From positions 1,736,001 to 1,800,000 of the forward strand of contig NZ_CP063141.1 of NCBI RefSeq assembly GCF_014961315.1: DNA of 64,000 nucleotides. The letters run 5' to 3'. Of the stretch, positions 1 to 7,786 are shown one piece after another (the stretch's first letter is position 1; the number at the start of each line of letters is the position of its first letter). The position numbers were made by a program, and so were the translations under genes. Under the pieces are notes generated by a model, which saw only the letters and a list, made by a program, of their open reading frames with translations, did not search any database and was not told where the DNA came from. This stretch comes from Thermoflavifilum sp. GTDB taxonomy: Bacteria > Bacteroidota > Bacteroidia > Chitinophagales > Chitinophagaceae.

Positions 1-1242
1 AATCATCATACGCAAGGCCCGCGTAATCGTCCGCGTTGTTCATTTTGCGGACGTTCGCAGGATGAGGTGCGCATTTTGATTTCCTCTGAAAAAGCCAATA
101 TTTGTGATATCTGTGTGGCGCAGGCTCAGGAGTTGATAGCCGAAGAGTTTGGTGCCGGCACACGCTCGTCGCAGCCCTTTTCCTTGAAAATTGCCAAGCC
201 TGTTGAAATCAAAAAATTCCTTGATGAATATGTTATCGGTCAGGACGAGGCCAAAAAAGTGCTGGCCGTGGCGGTGTATAATCATTACAAACGATTGAAA
301 TATCATTCGCGTCAGGAAGATGTGGAGATTGAAAAATCCAACATCATCATGGTAGGCGAAACGGGAACAGGCAAAACCTTGCTGGCGCGTTCTATTGCAA
401 AACTATTGCGCGTGCCCTTTACCATTGTAGATGCCACGGTATTCACCGAGGCTGGATATGTGGGCGAAGATGTAGAAAGTATTCTCACCCGTTTGTTACA
501 GGTTTGCGATTACGATGTTTCGGCGGCAGAGAAAGGAATCGTGTATATTGATGAGATTGACAAAATTGCACGTAAGGGTGATAATCCTTCTATCACACGC
601 GATGTGAGCGGAGAAGGTGTACAGCAAGCTTTGCTGAAGTTGCTGGAGGGTACAGAAGTGCTGGTGCCACCGCAGGGAGGCCGAAAACATCCGGAACAAA
701 AGATGATTAAGGTGAATACCCAGCACATCCTGTTTATTTGTGGGGGCGCTTTTGAAGGCATTGATAAAATCATAGCCCGACGCATTCAAACCCATACCAT
801 TGGTTTTAAAACCGAACATGAAAGCAGATTCGATCGAGATCAGATCTTAAAACACGTGAATGCACAGGATTTGCGTGCATTTGGTTTGATTCCCGAATTA
901 ATCGGGCGTTTGCCCGTGATTACTTATTTGAATACCCTCGATCGCAACGCTTTACGCGCTATTCTCACTGAACCCAAGAATGCGCTGATTAAACAGTATA
1001 AAAAATTGTTTGCGCTTGAAGGTATTGAATTGCATATCGATGATGAAGTACTTGATTTTATTGTGGATAAAGCGCTGGAGTTCCGGTTGGGAGCACGTGG
1101 ATTGCGTTCGATCTGCGAAATTATTATGACCGATGCCATGTTTGAATTGCCTTCCACAAATCAAAAAGAATTTCATCTTACCCTGGAATATGCACGTCAG
1201 AAGCTGGATGCCAATGCGGTATCACGACTGAAAGTGGCTTAA
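1..1242 (+). CDS. clpX: ATP-dependent Clp protease ATP-binding subunit ClpX (5' end outside window)
   Basis: AAA+ unfoldase that recognises tagged or misfolded proteins and feeds them into ClpP in the cytoplasm. The frame is open from base 1, so the start lies upstream. The zinc-binding domain is visible as CSFC (from base 37) and CDIC (about base 106), which means only a few N-terminal residues are missing. Further on are Walker A GETGTGKT, the pore loop GYVG, Walker B VYIDEIDK, the substrate-binding loop GGRKHPEQ, the IGF tripeptide that docks ClpP, and the sensor-2 motif GARGLRS near the C terminus. All functional motifs are intact. clpP is normally just upstream and is presumably outside the window. 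Confidence 0.97.
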   Translation, partial: NHHTQGPRNRPRCSFCGRSQDEVRILISSEKANICDICVAQAQELIAEEFGAGTRSSQPFSLKIAKPVEIKKFLDEYVIGQDEAKKVLAVAVYNHYKRLKYHSRQEDVEIEKSNIIMVGETGTGKTLLARSIAKLLRVPFTIVDATVFTEAGYVGEDVESILTRLLQVCDYDVSAAEKGIVYIDEIDKIARKGDNPSITRDVSGEGVQQALLKLLEGTEVLVPPQGGRKHPEQKMIKVNTQHILFICGGAFEGIDKIIARRIQTHTIGFKTEHESRFDRDQILKHVNAQDLRAFGLIPELIGRLPVITYLNTLDRNALRAILTEPKNALIKQYKKLFALEGIELHIDDEVLDFIVDKALEFRLGARGLRSICEIIMTDAMFELPSTNQKEFHLTLEYARQKLDANAVSRLKVA

Positions 1243-1336
1243 GTGAAAAAACATATTACAGGACTCATGCATTGCGGTTAATCCTGAATCTGCAAGGATA
1301 CACTTGCATGAATCTACTCCACAAACCGGGCTTCGC

Positions 1337-2557
1337 TCAGGAAAGCGCCTGTTGCAAATCCGCCAGCAGATCTTCGATGTTTTCGATACCCACGCTCATG
1401 CGAATGAGTCCGTCTGTAATCCCGCTTTTTTCACGTTGTTCGCGGGGCACGCCATAATGTGTCATGGATGCCGGATGGCAGACCAGGGTATCGCATGTGC
1501 CAAGTGAAACAGCACGTACACACAATTGCAGTCGATCAATAAATTTTTTTCCGGCAGGTAATCCATCTTTTAATTCAAAGCTCAGTATGGCTCCTGGATG
1601 TTTCATTTGTTTGCGGGCAATGGCATAATCAGGATGTGATGTTAATCCGGGATAATTCACCCTGGACACTGCCGGATGCTGCTCCAGAAAAGTGGCAATA
1701 CGCATGGCATTATCACAATGCCGCTGCATGCGCAATTCAAGTGTTTTCATGCCCATGGTCAGCAGATAGGCATCAAAGGCATTGCTATTACCTCCCAGCA
1801 GGCGTGCAATTTTAGTGACATGTTGTTGCATTTTCTCCACATCTCTTCCCACCAATGCGCCGCCTACGGCCGTTCCATGTCCGTTTAGAAATTTGGTCGT
1901 GGAATGAAACACATAATCCGCACCATATCGGAAGGGCTGCTGCAGATAAGGCGTTGCGAATGTATTGTCAACAGCGGTTGTCAGCTGATATTGTTTGGCC
2001 AGTTTGATGCAGGCTTCCAGATCCACACAGCGAAGCGTAGGATTGGCGGGCGTTTCCAGATACATCATGCGAATGTGTTTTTCTGTTTTGAGGATATCTT
2101 CTACCTGCTGTAGATCATGCATATCCATGATGATCGCTTCAACGCCCAATCCGGGAAGAATTTTCTGCAAAAGCTCATCTGTACCGCCATACAGGGATAA
2201 ATGAGTGATGATTTTATCGCCTGCATGCAATTCACTCAGAAATAACGTGGTGAGTGCAGCCATGCCTGAAGCATGTAAAATAGCTTTTGCCTGCAGAGCA
2301 TTGCCCGCGCCGTCGTGCAACTGATAAGTTTCCAGTGCAGCGATTTTTTGTTCTGCTTCGGTAAAATTCGGATTACCCCATCGTGTGTAAATATATCCTT
2401 TTTCTTTTCCAGAAAAACGATTCATGCCCTGTTCGGCCGTATCAAATACAAAAGTAGAACTGGCATAAATGGGCGTTAGATGTGCAAAATTGGGATCAGG
2501 CTCATGACCGGCGTGTACGCAATGTGTACCAAATCCTTGATGGAATTGTTTTTTCAT
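1337..2557 (-). CDS. PLP-dependent trans-sulfuration enzyme (methionine gamma-lyase / cystathionine gamma-synthase-like)
   Basis: Cys/Met metabolism PLP enzyme of 406 aa, the normal length for the family. The PLP lysine lies in HSTTKFLNGHG, and the C-terminal signature HPASMTHYGVP with GITDGLIRMSVGIE is typical of methionine gamma-lyases and cystathionine gamma-synthases. The position after the catalytic tyrosine reads LYGGT, whereas classical methionine gamma-lyases have a cysteine (YGCT), so a lyase role is uncertain. There is also a small insertion around residues 77-90 (HDGAGNALQAK). It could equally be an O-acyl-homoserine sulfhydrylase or cystathionine gamma-synthase. It is convergent with clpX and divergent from the lipase-like gene. 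Confidence 0.85.
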   Translation of the reverse strand: MKKQFHQGFGTHCVHAGHEPDPNFAHLTPIYASSTFVFDTAEQGMNRFSGKEKGYIYTRWGNPNFTEAEQKIAALETYQLHDGAGNALQAKAILHASGMAALTTLFLSELHAGDKIITHLSLYGGTDELLQKILPGLGVEAIIMDMHDLQQVEDILKTEKHIRMMYLETPANPTLRCVDLEACIKLAKQYQLTTAVDNTFATPYLQQPFRYGADYVFHSTTKFLNGHGTAVGGALVGRDVEKMQQHVTKIARLLGGNSNAFDAYLLTMGMKTLELRMQRHCDNAMRIATFLEQHPAVSRVNYPGLTSHPDYAIARKQMKHPGAILSFELKDGLPAGKKFIDRLQLCVRAVSLGTCDTLVCHPASMTHYGVPREQREKSGITDGLIRMSVGIENIEDLLADLQQALS

Positions 2558-2598
2558 GATAAATCAAATACAGAGCAATCTATAATCCTTATGTTCAC

Positions 2599-2606
2599 CA
2601 AAATTA
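2599..2606 (-). promoter_or_regulatory. Bacteroidota -7 box upstream of the trans-sulfuration gene
   Basis: On the minus strand the octamer reads TAATTTTG, an exact match to TAnnTTTG. It lies about 41 bases from the start codon. No well-spaced TTG -33 element is visible (nearest spacing 24). The rest of the 196-base gap (2558-2753) shows nothing else clear. Confidence 0.45.
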
Positions 2607-2753
2607 CATAACTTCTGCCATGCAGCACCGCAAGCCATGGAGGAAAGCGAGAATATTTTTAAAGTTTGACAAACAATGAAAATATCCCTGATAGAGGTCA
2701 ATCGCTTAAATATTTTCATCAAGCAAAGAAACTTCGTTTTATCTTGCTTGTAA

Positions 2754-3923
2754 ATGATTAGCTGTATCATGAAAAGATTGGTTATTGCCATGCCTTTGTT
2801 GTGGATATTTGCAGGCTGGCTTTCCTTAACCTCCAGCGCACAATCGGCGTTTCAACCTGAGGAATACCTGATTTTACTGGGTATTTATCATCAGCAAAGT
2901 CTGGCTGCTTATTCCACTCCGGATAGCAGCCTCAGCTATCAGACTGAACTTCGGGCTACAATTGCCGACAGTGTGGGTTTGTCGTCGGGTGTGAAATTAT
3001 GGTATCGTTCACCGGATGTAGGGTTGAGCAATAGCTGGGATTTGTGGCTGCAGGGCGACACGCTGGCTATTGTGAGTATACGGGGAACGGTCAACAGGCC
3101 CGATTCCTGGCTGGAAAATTTCTGGGCCGCCATGGTACCTGCTCAGGGCCAGTGGCAGATAAACGATTCCACGCGTTTCACCTATCGGTTGGCCACAGAT
3201 CCGCGTGCGGCCGTGCATGCGGGCTGGCTGCTGGGTATGGCTTCTATAGCCCCTGATGTGGTGCATCATCTGCATCAAATCTATGCACATGGTATTCGGC
3301 AGGTTATCATTACCGGCCACAGTCAGGGTGGCGTGATCAGCTATTTACTGGCGGCTTATCTGCATTATTCAACGGATCCGGTGATTGCCGACAGCCTTCA
3401 ATATCAGGTTTATGCCAGCGCGGCTCCGCGCCCCGGCAATCTGTACTTTGCTTATGATTTTGATCATGTTTTTCAGGAAAAAGCTTTTCATATCGTGAAT
3501 CCGGAAGACTGGGTACCGCAAACGCCTCTTTCCGTACAGACACTGCAGGATATGACGGCAGTCAATCCTTTTCACGATGTGAACAGCCTTTTTCATCAGG
3601 GCAACTGGCTGGTGCGATGGTATTTACGCCAACAGTTTCATAAATTGGAAAAACGAACCCGCAAGGCCAGCAGCATGATGACAACATTTTTTGGAAGCAA
3701 AATCCAGAAAGCGGTGAAACGTTACCTGCCACAGCTGCAAACGCTCCCATACGTGAGCTCAACCGAATATGTGGCTGCCGGCCAGCCGATTGTGTTGAAA
3801 CCCGATAGCCATTATTTCAATAAAGCCGTATTCAACGGCCACAATTATTTTGTACATCACGCCCTGAGCGCTTATGCTTATCTGGTAAAAACAAATTTTG
3901 GGGGTCATTTAACCACACCATAA
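2754..3923 (+). CDS. secreted class-3 lipase-like alpha/beta hydrolase
   Basis: 389-residue exported hydrolase. The N terminus is a signal peptide ending about SSAQS; an alternative ATG at 2769 (MKRLVIAMP) would give a more compact one. The nucleophile elbow GHSQGG (about residue 185) is preceded by hydrophobic strand VIITG, as in fungal-type (class 3) lipases. NPEDWVP is a good candidate for the acid residue, and the late FVHHALSAY for the catalytic histidine. The substrate is unknown and could be a lipid or another ester. The next gene starts 1 base after its stop, so the two are probably co-transcribed. Confidence 0.75.
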   Translation: MISCIMKRLVIAMPLLWIFAGWLSLTSSAQSAFQPEEYLILLGIYHQQSLAAYSTPDSSLSYQTELRATIADSVGLSSGVKLWYRSPDVGLSNSWDLWLQGDTLAIVSIRGTVNRPDSWLENFWAAMVPAQGQWQINDSTRFTYRLATDPRAAVHAGWLLGMASIAPDVVHHLHQIYAHGIRQVIITGHSQGGVISYLLAAYLHYSTDPVIADSLQYQVYASAAPRPGNLYFAYDFDHVFQEKAFHIVNPEDWVPQTPLSVQTLQDMTAVNPFHDVNSLFHQGNWLVRWYLRQQFHKLEKRTRKASSMMTTFFGSKIQKAVKRYLPQLQTLPYVSSTEYVAAGQPIVLKPDSHYFNKAVFNGHNYFVHHALSAYAYLVKTNFGGHLTTP

Positions 3924-3924
3924 T

Positions 3925-4179
3925 ATGAATTTGGTTATCATCATCGGATTGATTGCTGCATGTTGCACCACCATAAGCTTTATTCCACAAGCTATTCAAA
4001 CCATTCGCTCACGCAACACCCGTGATATCTCACTGGGTATGTATGTACTTTTCACCACGGGCACCTTGTTGTGGCTGATATACGGTATTTTCAGCCACAG
4101 CCTGCCGGTAGCCTTAGCCAATGCTGTTACACTGGTGTTTGCGGGTATCATCCTGATTTATAAAATCAAATATCATTGA
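3925..4179 (+). CDS. SemiSWEET family sugar transporter
   Basis: 84-residue membrane protein with three predicted helices. The PQ-loop signature FIPQAIQTIRSRNTRDIS lies in helix 1 and its following loop. This is the typical size and architecture of bacterial SemiSWEETs, which dimerise to move mono- or disaccharides down their gradient across the inner membrane. It starts immediately after the lipase-like gene (one base between stop and ATG), indicating an operon. The transported sugar cannot be predicted. Confidence 0.88.
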   Translation: MNLVIIIGLIAACCTTISFIPQAIQTIRSRNTRDISLGMYVLFTTGTLLWLIYGIFSHSLPVALANAVTLVFAGIILIYKIKYH

Positions 4180-4194
4180 ATGTCAAAATCGACT

Positions 4195-4202
4195 TACATT
4201 TG
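4195..4202 (+). promoter_or_regulatory. guaB promoter -7 box
   Basis: TACATTTG matches the Bacteroidota -7 consensus TAnnTTTG exactly. A TTG at 4176-4178 is 16 bases upstream, slightly short of the usual 19-21. Transcription would start around 4208, inside the inverted repeat described separately. Confidence 0.55.
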
Positions 4203-4204
4203 CT

Positions 4205-4230
4205 TGCAATTATTTGAAAAAATAATTGCA
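4205..4230 (+). promoter_or_regulatory. perfect inverted repeat in the guaB leader
   Basis: Arms TGCAATTATTT (4205-4215) and AAATAATTGCA (4220-4230) are perfectly complementary over 11 bp and enclose a GAAA loop. The element sits between the -7 box and the guaB ATG at 4233. It covers the expected transcription start and ends two bases before the start codon. It could be a DNA operator for a dimeric repressor or an RNA hairpin that limits initiation; it lacks a T-tract, so it is not a simple terminator. Confidence 0.6.
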
Positions 4231-4232
4231 TT

Positions 4233-5705
4233 ATGCCTTCCTCATCTTCTCGCATCTGGAAAGAAGGACTGACCTTCGACGATGTGTTGTTGGTTCCGGC
4301 TTATTCTGCTGTTTTACCCCGAGAGGTGGATATCACCACCCGGCTTACCCGCAGCATCAGGCTGAACATCCCCATGGTATCTGCAGCGATGGACACCGTC
4401 ACGGAAGCCGAGCTGGCCATAGCGCTGGCGCGGCAGGGTGGCATTGGAATATTGCACAAAAACATGCCTATCGAACGACAGGCCGAGCAGGTGCGTCGGG
4501 TAAAACGCAGCGAGAGCGGAATGATCATCGACCCGATTACCCTGCCGGAAACGGCCACCATCGCCGAAGCCCTGCGCATCATGAAGGAAAATAAAATCGG
4601 CGGCATCCCGATTGTCGATCACCAGAAAAAATTAGTAGGCATTCTCACCAATCGCGATTTACGATTTGAACGTGATGGGAAAAGGCCAGTGAGTGAAGTG
4701 ATGACGAAAGAAAATCTGATTACCGCTCCAGAAGGCACGGATTTGAAAAAGGCAGAACGCATCCTCCAACAGCATAAGATTGAGAAATTACCCGTCGTGA
4801 ATAAAAAAGGTGAGCTGGTGGGGTTAATTACGTATCGGGATATCTTACAATTGCAGAGTTATCCCCATGCCGTTAAAGATGGGCTGGGACGTCTGCTGGT
4901 GGGGGCTGCAGTTGGCATCACGGCCGATATGCTGGATCGGGTACAGGCTCTGGTGCAGGTGGGTGTGGATGTGGTAACGCTCGACAGTGCACACGGCCAT
5001 TCGAAAGGCGTGATTGAAGCCCTGAAGAAAATCAAGAAAAATTTTCCCAAGCTGCCGGTTATTGCCGGGAATGTGGCCACAGGCGAAGGAGCTAAAGCCC
5101 TTGCTGAAGCTGGTGCCGATGCCGTAAAGGTGGGAGTGGGGCCGGGTTCTATCTGCACCACGCGGGTGGTGACGGGCGCGGGCATGCCTCAGCTTACGGC
5201 TATCATGGAAGCTGCCGATGCATTGAAAGGCACAGATATCCCCATCATCGCCGACGGGGGTATCCGATATACCGGTGATATGGTGAAAGCGCTTGCCGCC
5301 GGTGCATCGTGTATCATGGCCGGATCCATATTTGCCGGCACAGAAGAGAGTCCGGGTGAGACCATCATCTTCGAAGGCCGGAAGTTTAAATCTTATCGCG
5401 GCATGGGCTCCCTGGAGGCCATGGCAGAAGGCAGCAAGGATCGCTATTTTCAGGACGTGGAAGATGATATCAAGAAATTGGTCCCGGAGGGCATCGTGGG
5501 TCGTGTGCCTTACAAAGGGATGGTACATGAAGTCGTGCAGCAGTTTGTAGGTGGATTACGTGCAGGGATGGGCTATTGTGGCTGTCGGAACATACAGGAA
5601 TTACAGCAGGCCAGGATGGTGAAAATTACACCCGCTACGGTGGTTGAGAATCATCCACACGACATCATCATCACCAATGAAGCGCCGAATTACTGGCGCC
5701 GATAA
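4233..5705 (+). CDS. guaB: inosine-5'-monophosphate dehydrogenase
   Basis: Oxidises IMP to XMP with NAD+, the committed step of GMP synthesis. The protein is 490 aa, normal for bacterial IMPDH. The N-terminal part of the TIM barrel is interrupted by two CBS domains (about residues 95-210, with [16 protein letters not shown] and [16 protein letters not shown]). The catalytic cysteine is in [13 protein letters not shown]. The phosphate-binding segment [11 protein letters not shown] and the flap region [10 protein letters not shown] are also present. Its own promoter and a leader hairpin precede it. Confidence 0.97.
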   Translation: MPSSSSRIWKEGLTFDDVLLVPAYSAVLPREVDITTRLTRSIRLNIPMVSAAMDTVTEAELAIALARQGGIGILHKNMPIERQAEQVRRVKRSESGMIIDPITLPETATIAEALRIMKENKIGGIPIVDHQKKLVGILTNRDLRFERDGKRPVSEVMTKENLITAPEGTDLKKAERILQQHKIEKLPVVNKKGELVGLITYRDILQLQSYPHAVKDGLGRLLVGAAVGITADMLDRVQALVQVGVDVVTLDSAHGHSKGVIEALKKIKKNFPKLPVIAGNVATGEGAKALAEAGADAVKVGVGPGSICTTRVVTGAGMPQLTAIMEAADALKGTDIPIIADGGIRYTGDMVKALAAGASCIMAGSIFAGTEESPGETIIFEGRKFKSYRGMGSLEAMAEGSKDRYFQDVEDDIKKLVPEGIVGRVPYKGMVHEVVQQFVGGLRAGMGYCGCRNIQELQQARMVKITPATVVENHPHDIIITNEAPNYWRR

Positions 5706-5729
5706 AGCATAAACATACAAGCATATTTG

Positions 5730-6944
5730 ATGCATGCAAGATCTGGAATTGTACTCGGCCTGTTCATCAGCTGTTTAAGCCTGGTTGCACATGCAAGGTC
5801 TGCAGCACCTTATCCCGCCCCACAATATGCAGGGTTTGTCCCTTCAAACGGACTGCGCATCAGCGTGCTTACCTGTGGTACGGGTAGCGAATTATATACC
5901 CTGTTTGGCCACAGCGCCATTCGGGTTGTAGATAGTAGCAGGGGTTTTGACCTGGTTTTTAACTATGGCACATTTGACTTCAGCGATCCACATTTTTACT
6001 GGAAATTCATACGCGGCAAACTGTTGTATTTTCTTTCAGTTGAAGACTTCCCGTCATTTTACGAAGAATATGTGCAGGATCATCGCTCGGTAAGAGAGCA
6101 GGTGCTCGATTTGCCTGAATCCGTAAAACAACAGATAGAACAGGCACTTTTCATTAATGCACAACCTGAACATCGGTTTTATCGTTATGATTTTATATTC
6201 GATAATTGTACGACAAGGGTGAGAGATTTGCTTCAACGTGCCATCGACAGCAACTTTCAATGGCATTTGCGCGAACATGAAAGCATCAGCTTCAGGCGTG
6301 CACTGCATCCTTATTTGCGTCGTGTGCCCTGGGTGGAGCTGGGTATTAACCTCTTACTGGGTGCTCGTGCCGATCGGTTGATCAGTGGCGAGGAAATCAT
6401 GTTTTTACCCGACTCACTTGAATGGGCGCTTGCTCAAGCAAGTTTTGCAGGGCGGCCGCTGGTGCAAAACCAGATTGTTGTTTATCAACCCACCCGTCGG
6501 CCTGATGATCATTCGCTGTTGAGACCCTGGATGGTGATGATGCTCATCGGTTGCTGGCTGATATTTTACACCTGGAAGGCAAACCTGTTGAATCCTTCTT
6601 TTGTAATCGGGATGGATCAGGTTTGTTTTTTTCTGATTGGATGTGTGGGGCTATTTCTCGCGTTTATGTGGTGGGGCACCAATCATAGCATGACAAAAGA
6701 TAATGATCAGCTTATCTGGGCAAGCCCCCTGTATCTGCCTTTTGCCATTTTTTTGAATCGAAACAAAGCATGGGTAAGGATTTTTGCAGGGCTAATGGCA
6801 TGCTGTACAGGGTTTTATCTCACGGCCGGATGGTTGTTTGCTCAGAAACCCATACCCGTGATGATCCCGTTTTTAATTGGTATCTTTATTAGGTTAATCG
6901 CTATTTATCGCCAACAAGCACCTTATCGGGTTATCCGTCGTTAA
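5730..6944 (+). CDS. DUF4105 (Lnb N-terminal periplasmic domain-like) membrane protein
   Basis: About 404 residues. After a signal peptide (MHARSGIVLG... to VAHARSA) comes the DUF4105 domain with the signatures LTCGTGSELYTLFGHSAIRV and FNYGTFDFSDPHFYWKFI. The C-terminal third holds about five hydrophobic helices (from MVMMLIGCWLIF to LIGIFIRLIAIY). The family is common in Bacteroidota and of unknown function; the domain name refers to similarity with the N-terminal part of lipoprotein transacylase Lnb. I chose the ATG at 5730 over the TTG just before it. It is separated from guaB by only 24 bases and may be read from the same transcript. Confidence 0.8.
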   Translation: MHARSGIVLGLFISCLSLVAHARSAAPYPAPQYAGFVPSNGLRISVLTCGTGSELYTLFGHSAIRVVDSSRGFDLVFNYGTFDFSDPHFYWKFIRGKLLYFLSVEDFPSFYEEYVQDHRSVREQVLDLPESVKQQIEQALFINAQPEHRFYRYDFIFDNCTTRVRDLLQRAIDSNFQWHLREHESISFRRALHPYLRRVPWVELGINLLLGARADRLISGEEIMFLPDSLEWALAQASFAGRPLVQNQIVVYQPTRRPDDHSLLRPWMVMMLIGCWLIFYTWKANLLNPSFVIGMDQVCFFLIGCVGLFLAFMWWGTNHSMTKDNDQLIWASPLYLPFAIFLNRNKAWVRIFAGLMACCTGFYLTAGWLFAQKPIPVMIPFLIGIFIRLIAIYRQQAPYRVIRR

Positions 6945-6954
6945 GTCGTTGCAT

Positions 6955-7776
6955 ATGCAGAAGTTGTTGATGCATTCGCAGTTTGGGCAAATCAGCTATG
7001 AAGATGCCGGTACGGGTCCCGTGCTGGTGTTACTGCATGGATTCCCGTTCAGCAGCAGCATATTTCAACAACTGATTGCTGCATTATCGCACACCTATCG
7101 GATGATTGCACCCGATTTTCCAGGTTCGGGTAGTACATCGGTGATTAGTTCTCCTGAAGTAGCCAGCATGGAATTATTAGCTCAGTTGATAAAGGTCATT
7201 CTGGATCAGGAAAAGATTGAGCAATGTGTGCTGGTCGGGCATTCTATGGGTGGTTATGTGGCCATGGCTTTTGCTGAGGCTTATCCCGGGCGATTGAAGG
7301 GCTTGTGTCTGTTACATTCTACCGCTTATGATGACACGGAAGAGAAACGACAAGCACGAGTTCGTTCCATACAGTTCATACAAACGCACGGCAGTGCATT
7401 GTTTTTAAAGCAGATGATACCCGGTTTATTTGCTTCGCATTATGTGCATACGCATCCTGAGGAGGTGAATGAAATTGTGAAGCAAAGTCAGCGTATTCCG
7501 GCGGAAATGTTGATTGCTTATTACAAAGCCATGATGAAAAGGCCCGACCGGAGTTATGTATTGCGTACGCTTAAAACGCCCGTAGCTTTTGTTTTTGGAA
7601 AAGAAGATACCAGTCTGTTGCTCGACCAGGCGCTTGCACAGGTAAGCTTGCCCGGCGACAGTACCGTGCACGTACTGGGGCAAACAGGCCATATGAGCAT
7701 GATTGAACAGCCCAGGTTATCGCGCTTGTTGGGTTATTTTATGGATTATTGTGAAACCTACCTCTCCGGCACCTAA
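6955..7776 (+). CDS. alpha/beta-fold hydrolase
   Basis: Cytoplasmic alpha/beta hydrolase of 273 aa. The oxyanion-hole motif LLHGFPFSS is near residue 25 and the nucleophile elbow GHSMGGYVAMAF near residue 97. The acid is probably in VFGKEDTS, and the histidine in GQTGHMSMIEQP near the C terminus. The triad is complete, but the substrate is unknown. The ATG at 6955 is preferred to an in-frame TTG at 6949. It follows the DUF4105 gene by 10 bases, so it is probably in the same operon. Confidence 0.82.
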   Translation: MQKLLMHSQFGQISYEDAGTGPVLVLLHGFPFSSSIFQQLIAALSHTYRMIAPDFPGSGSTSVISSPEVASMELLAQLIKVILDQEKIEQCVLVGHSMGGYVAMAFAEAYPGRLKGLCLLHSTAYDDTEEKRQARVRSIQFIQTHGSALFLKQMIPGLFASHYVHTHPEEVNEIVKQSQRIPAEMLIAYYKAMMKRPDRSYVLRTLKTPVAFVFGKEDTSLLLDQALAQVSLPGDSTVHVLGQTGHMSMIEQPRLSRLLGYFMDYCETYLSGT

Positions 7777-7786
7777 CTTCAAGGAT

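Noticed and set aside
2564..2791. 75-codon minus-strand ORF between the trans-sulfuration and lipase genes
   Set aside because: It has no recognisable protein features, lies over the promoter region and overlaps the lipase signal peptide.
4845..5528. 227-codon minus-strand ORF inside guaB
   Set aside because: It is the antisense shadow of the well-conserved IMP dehydrogenase frame, with no domain of its own.
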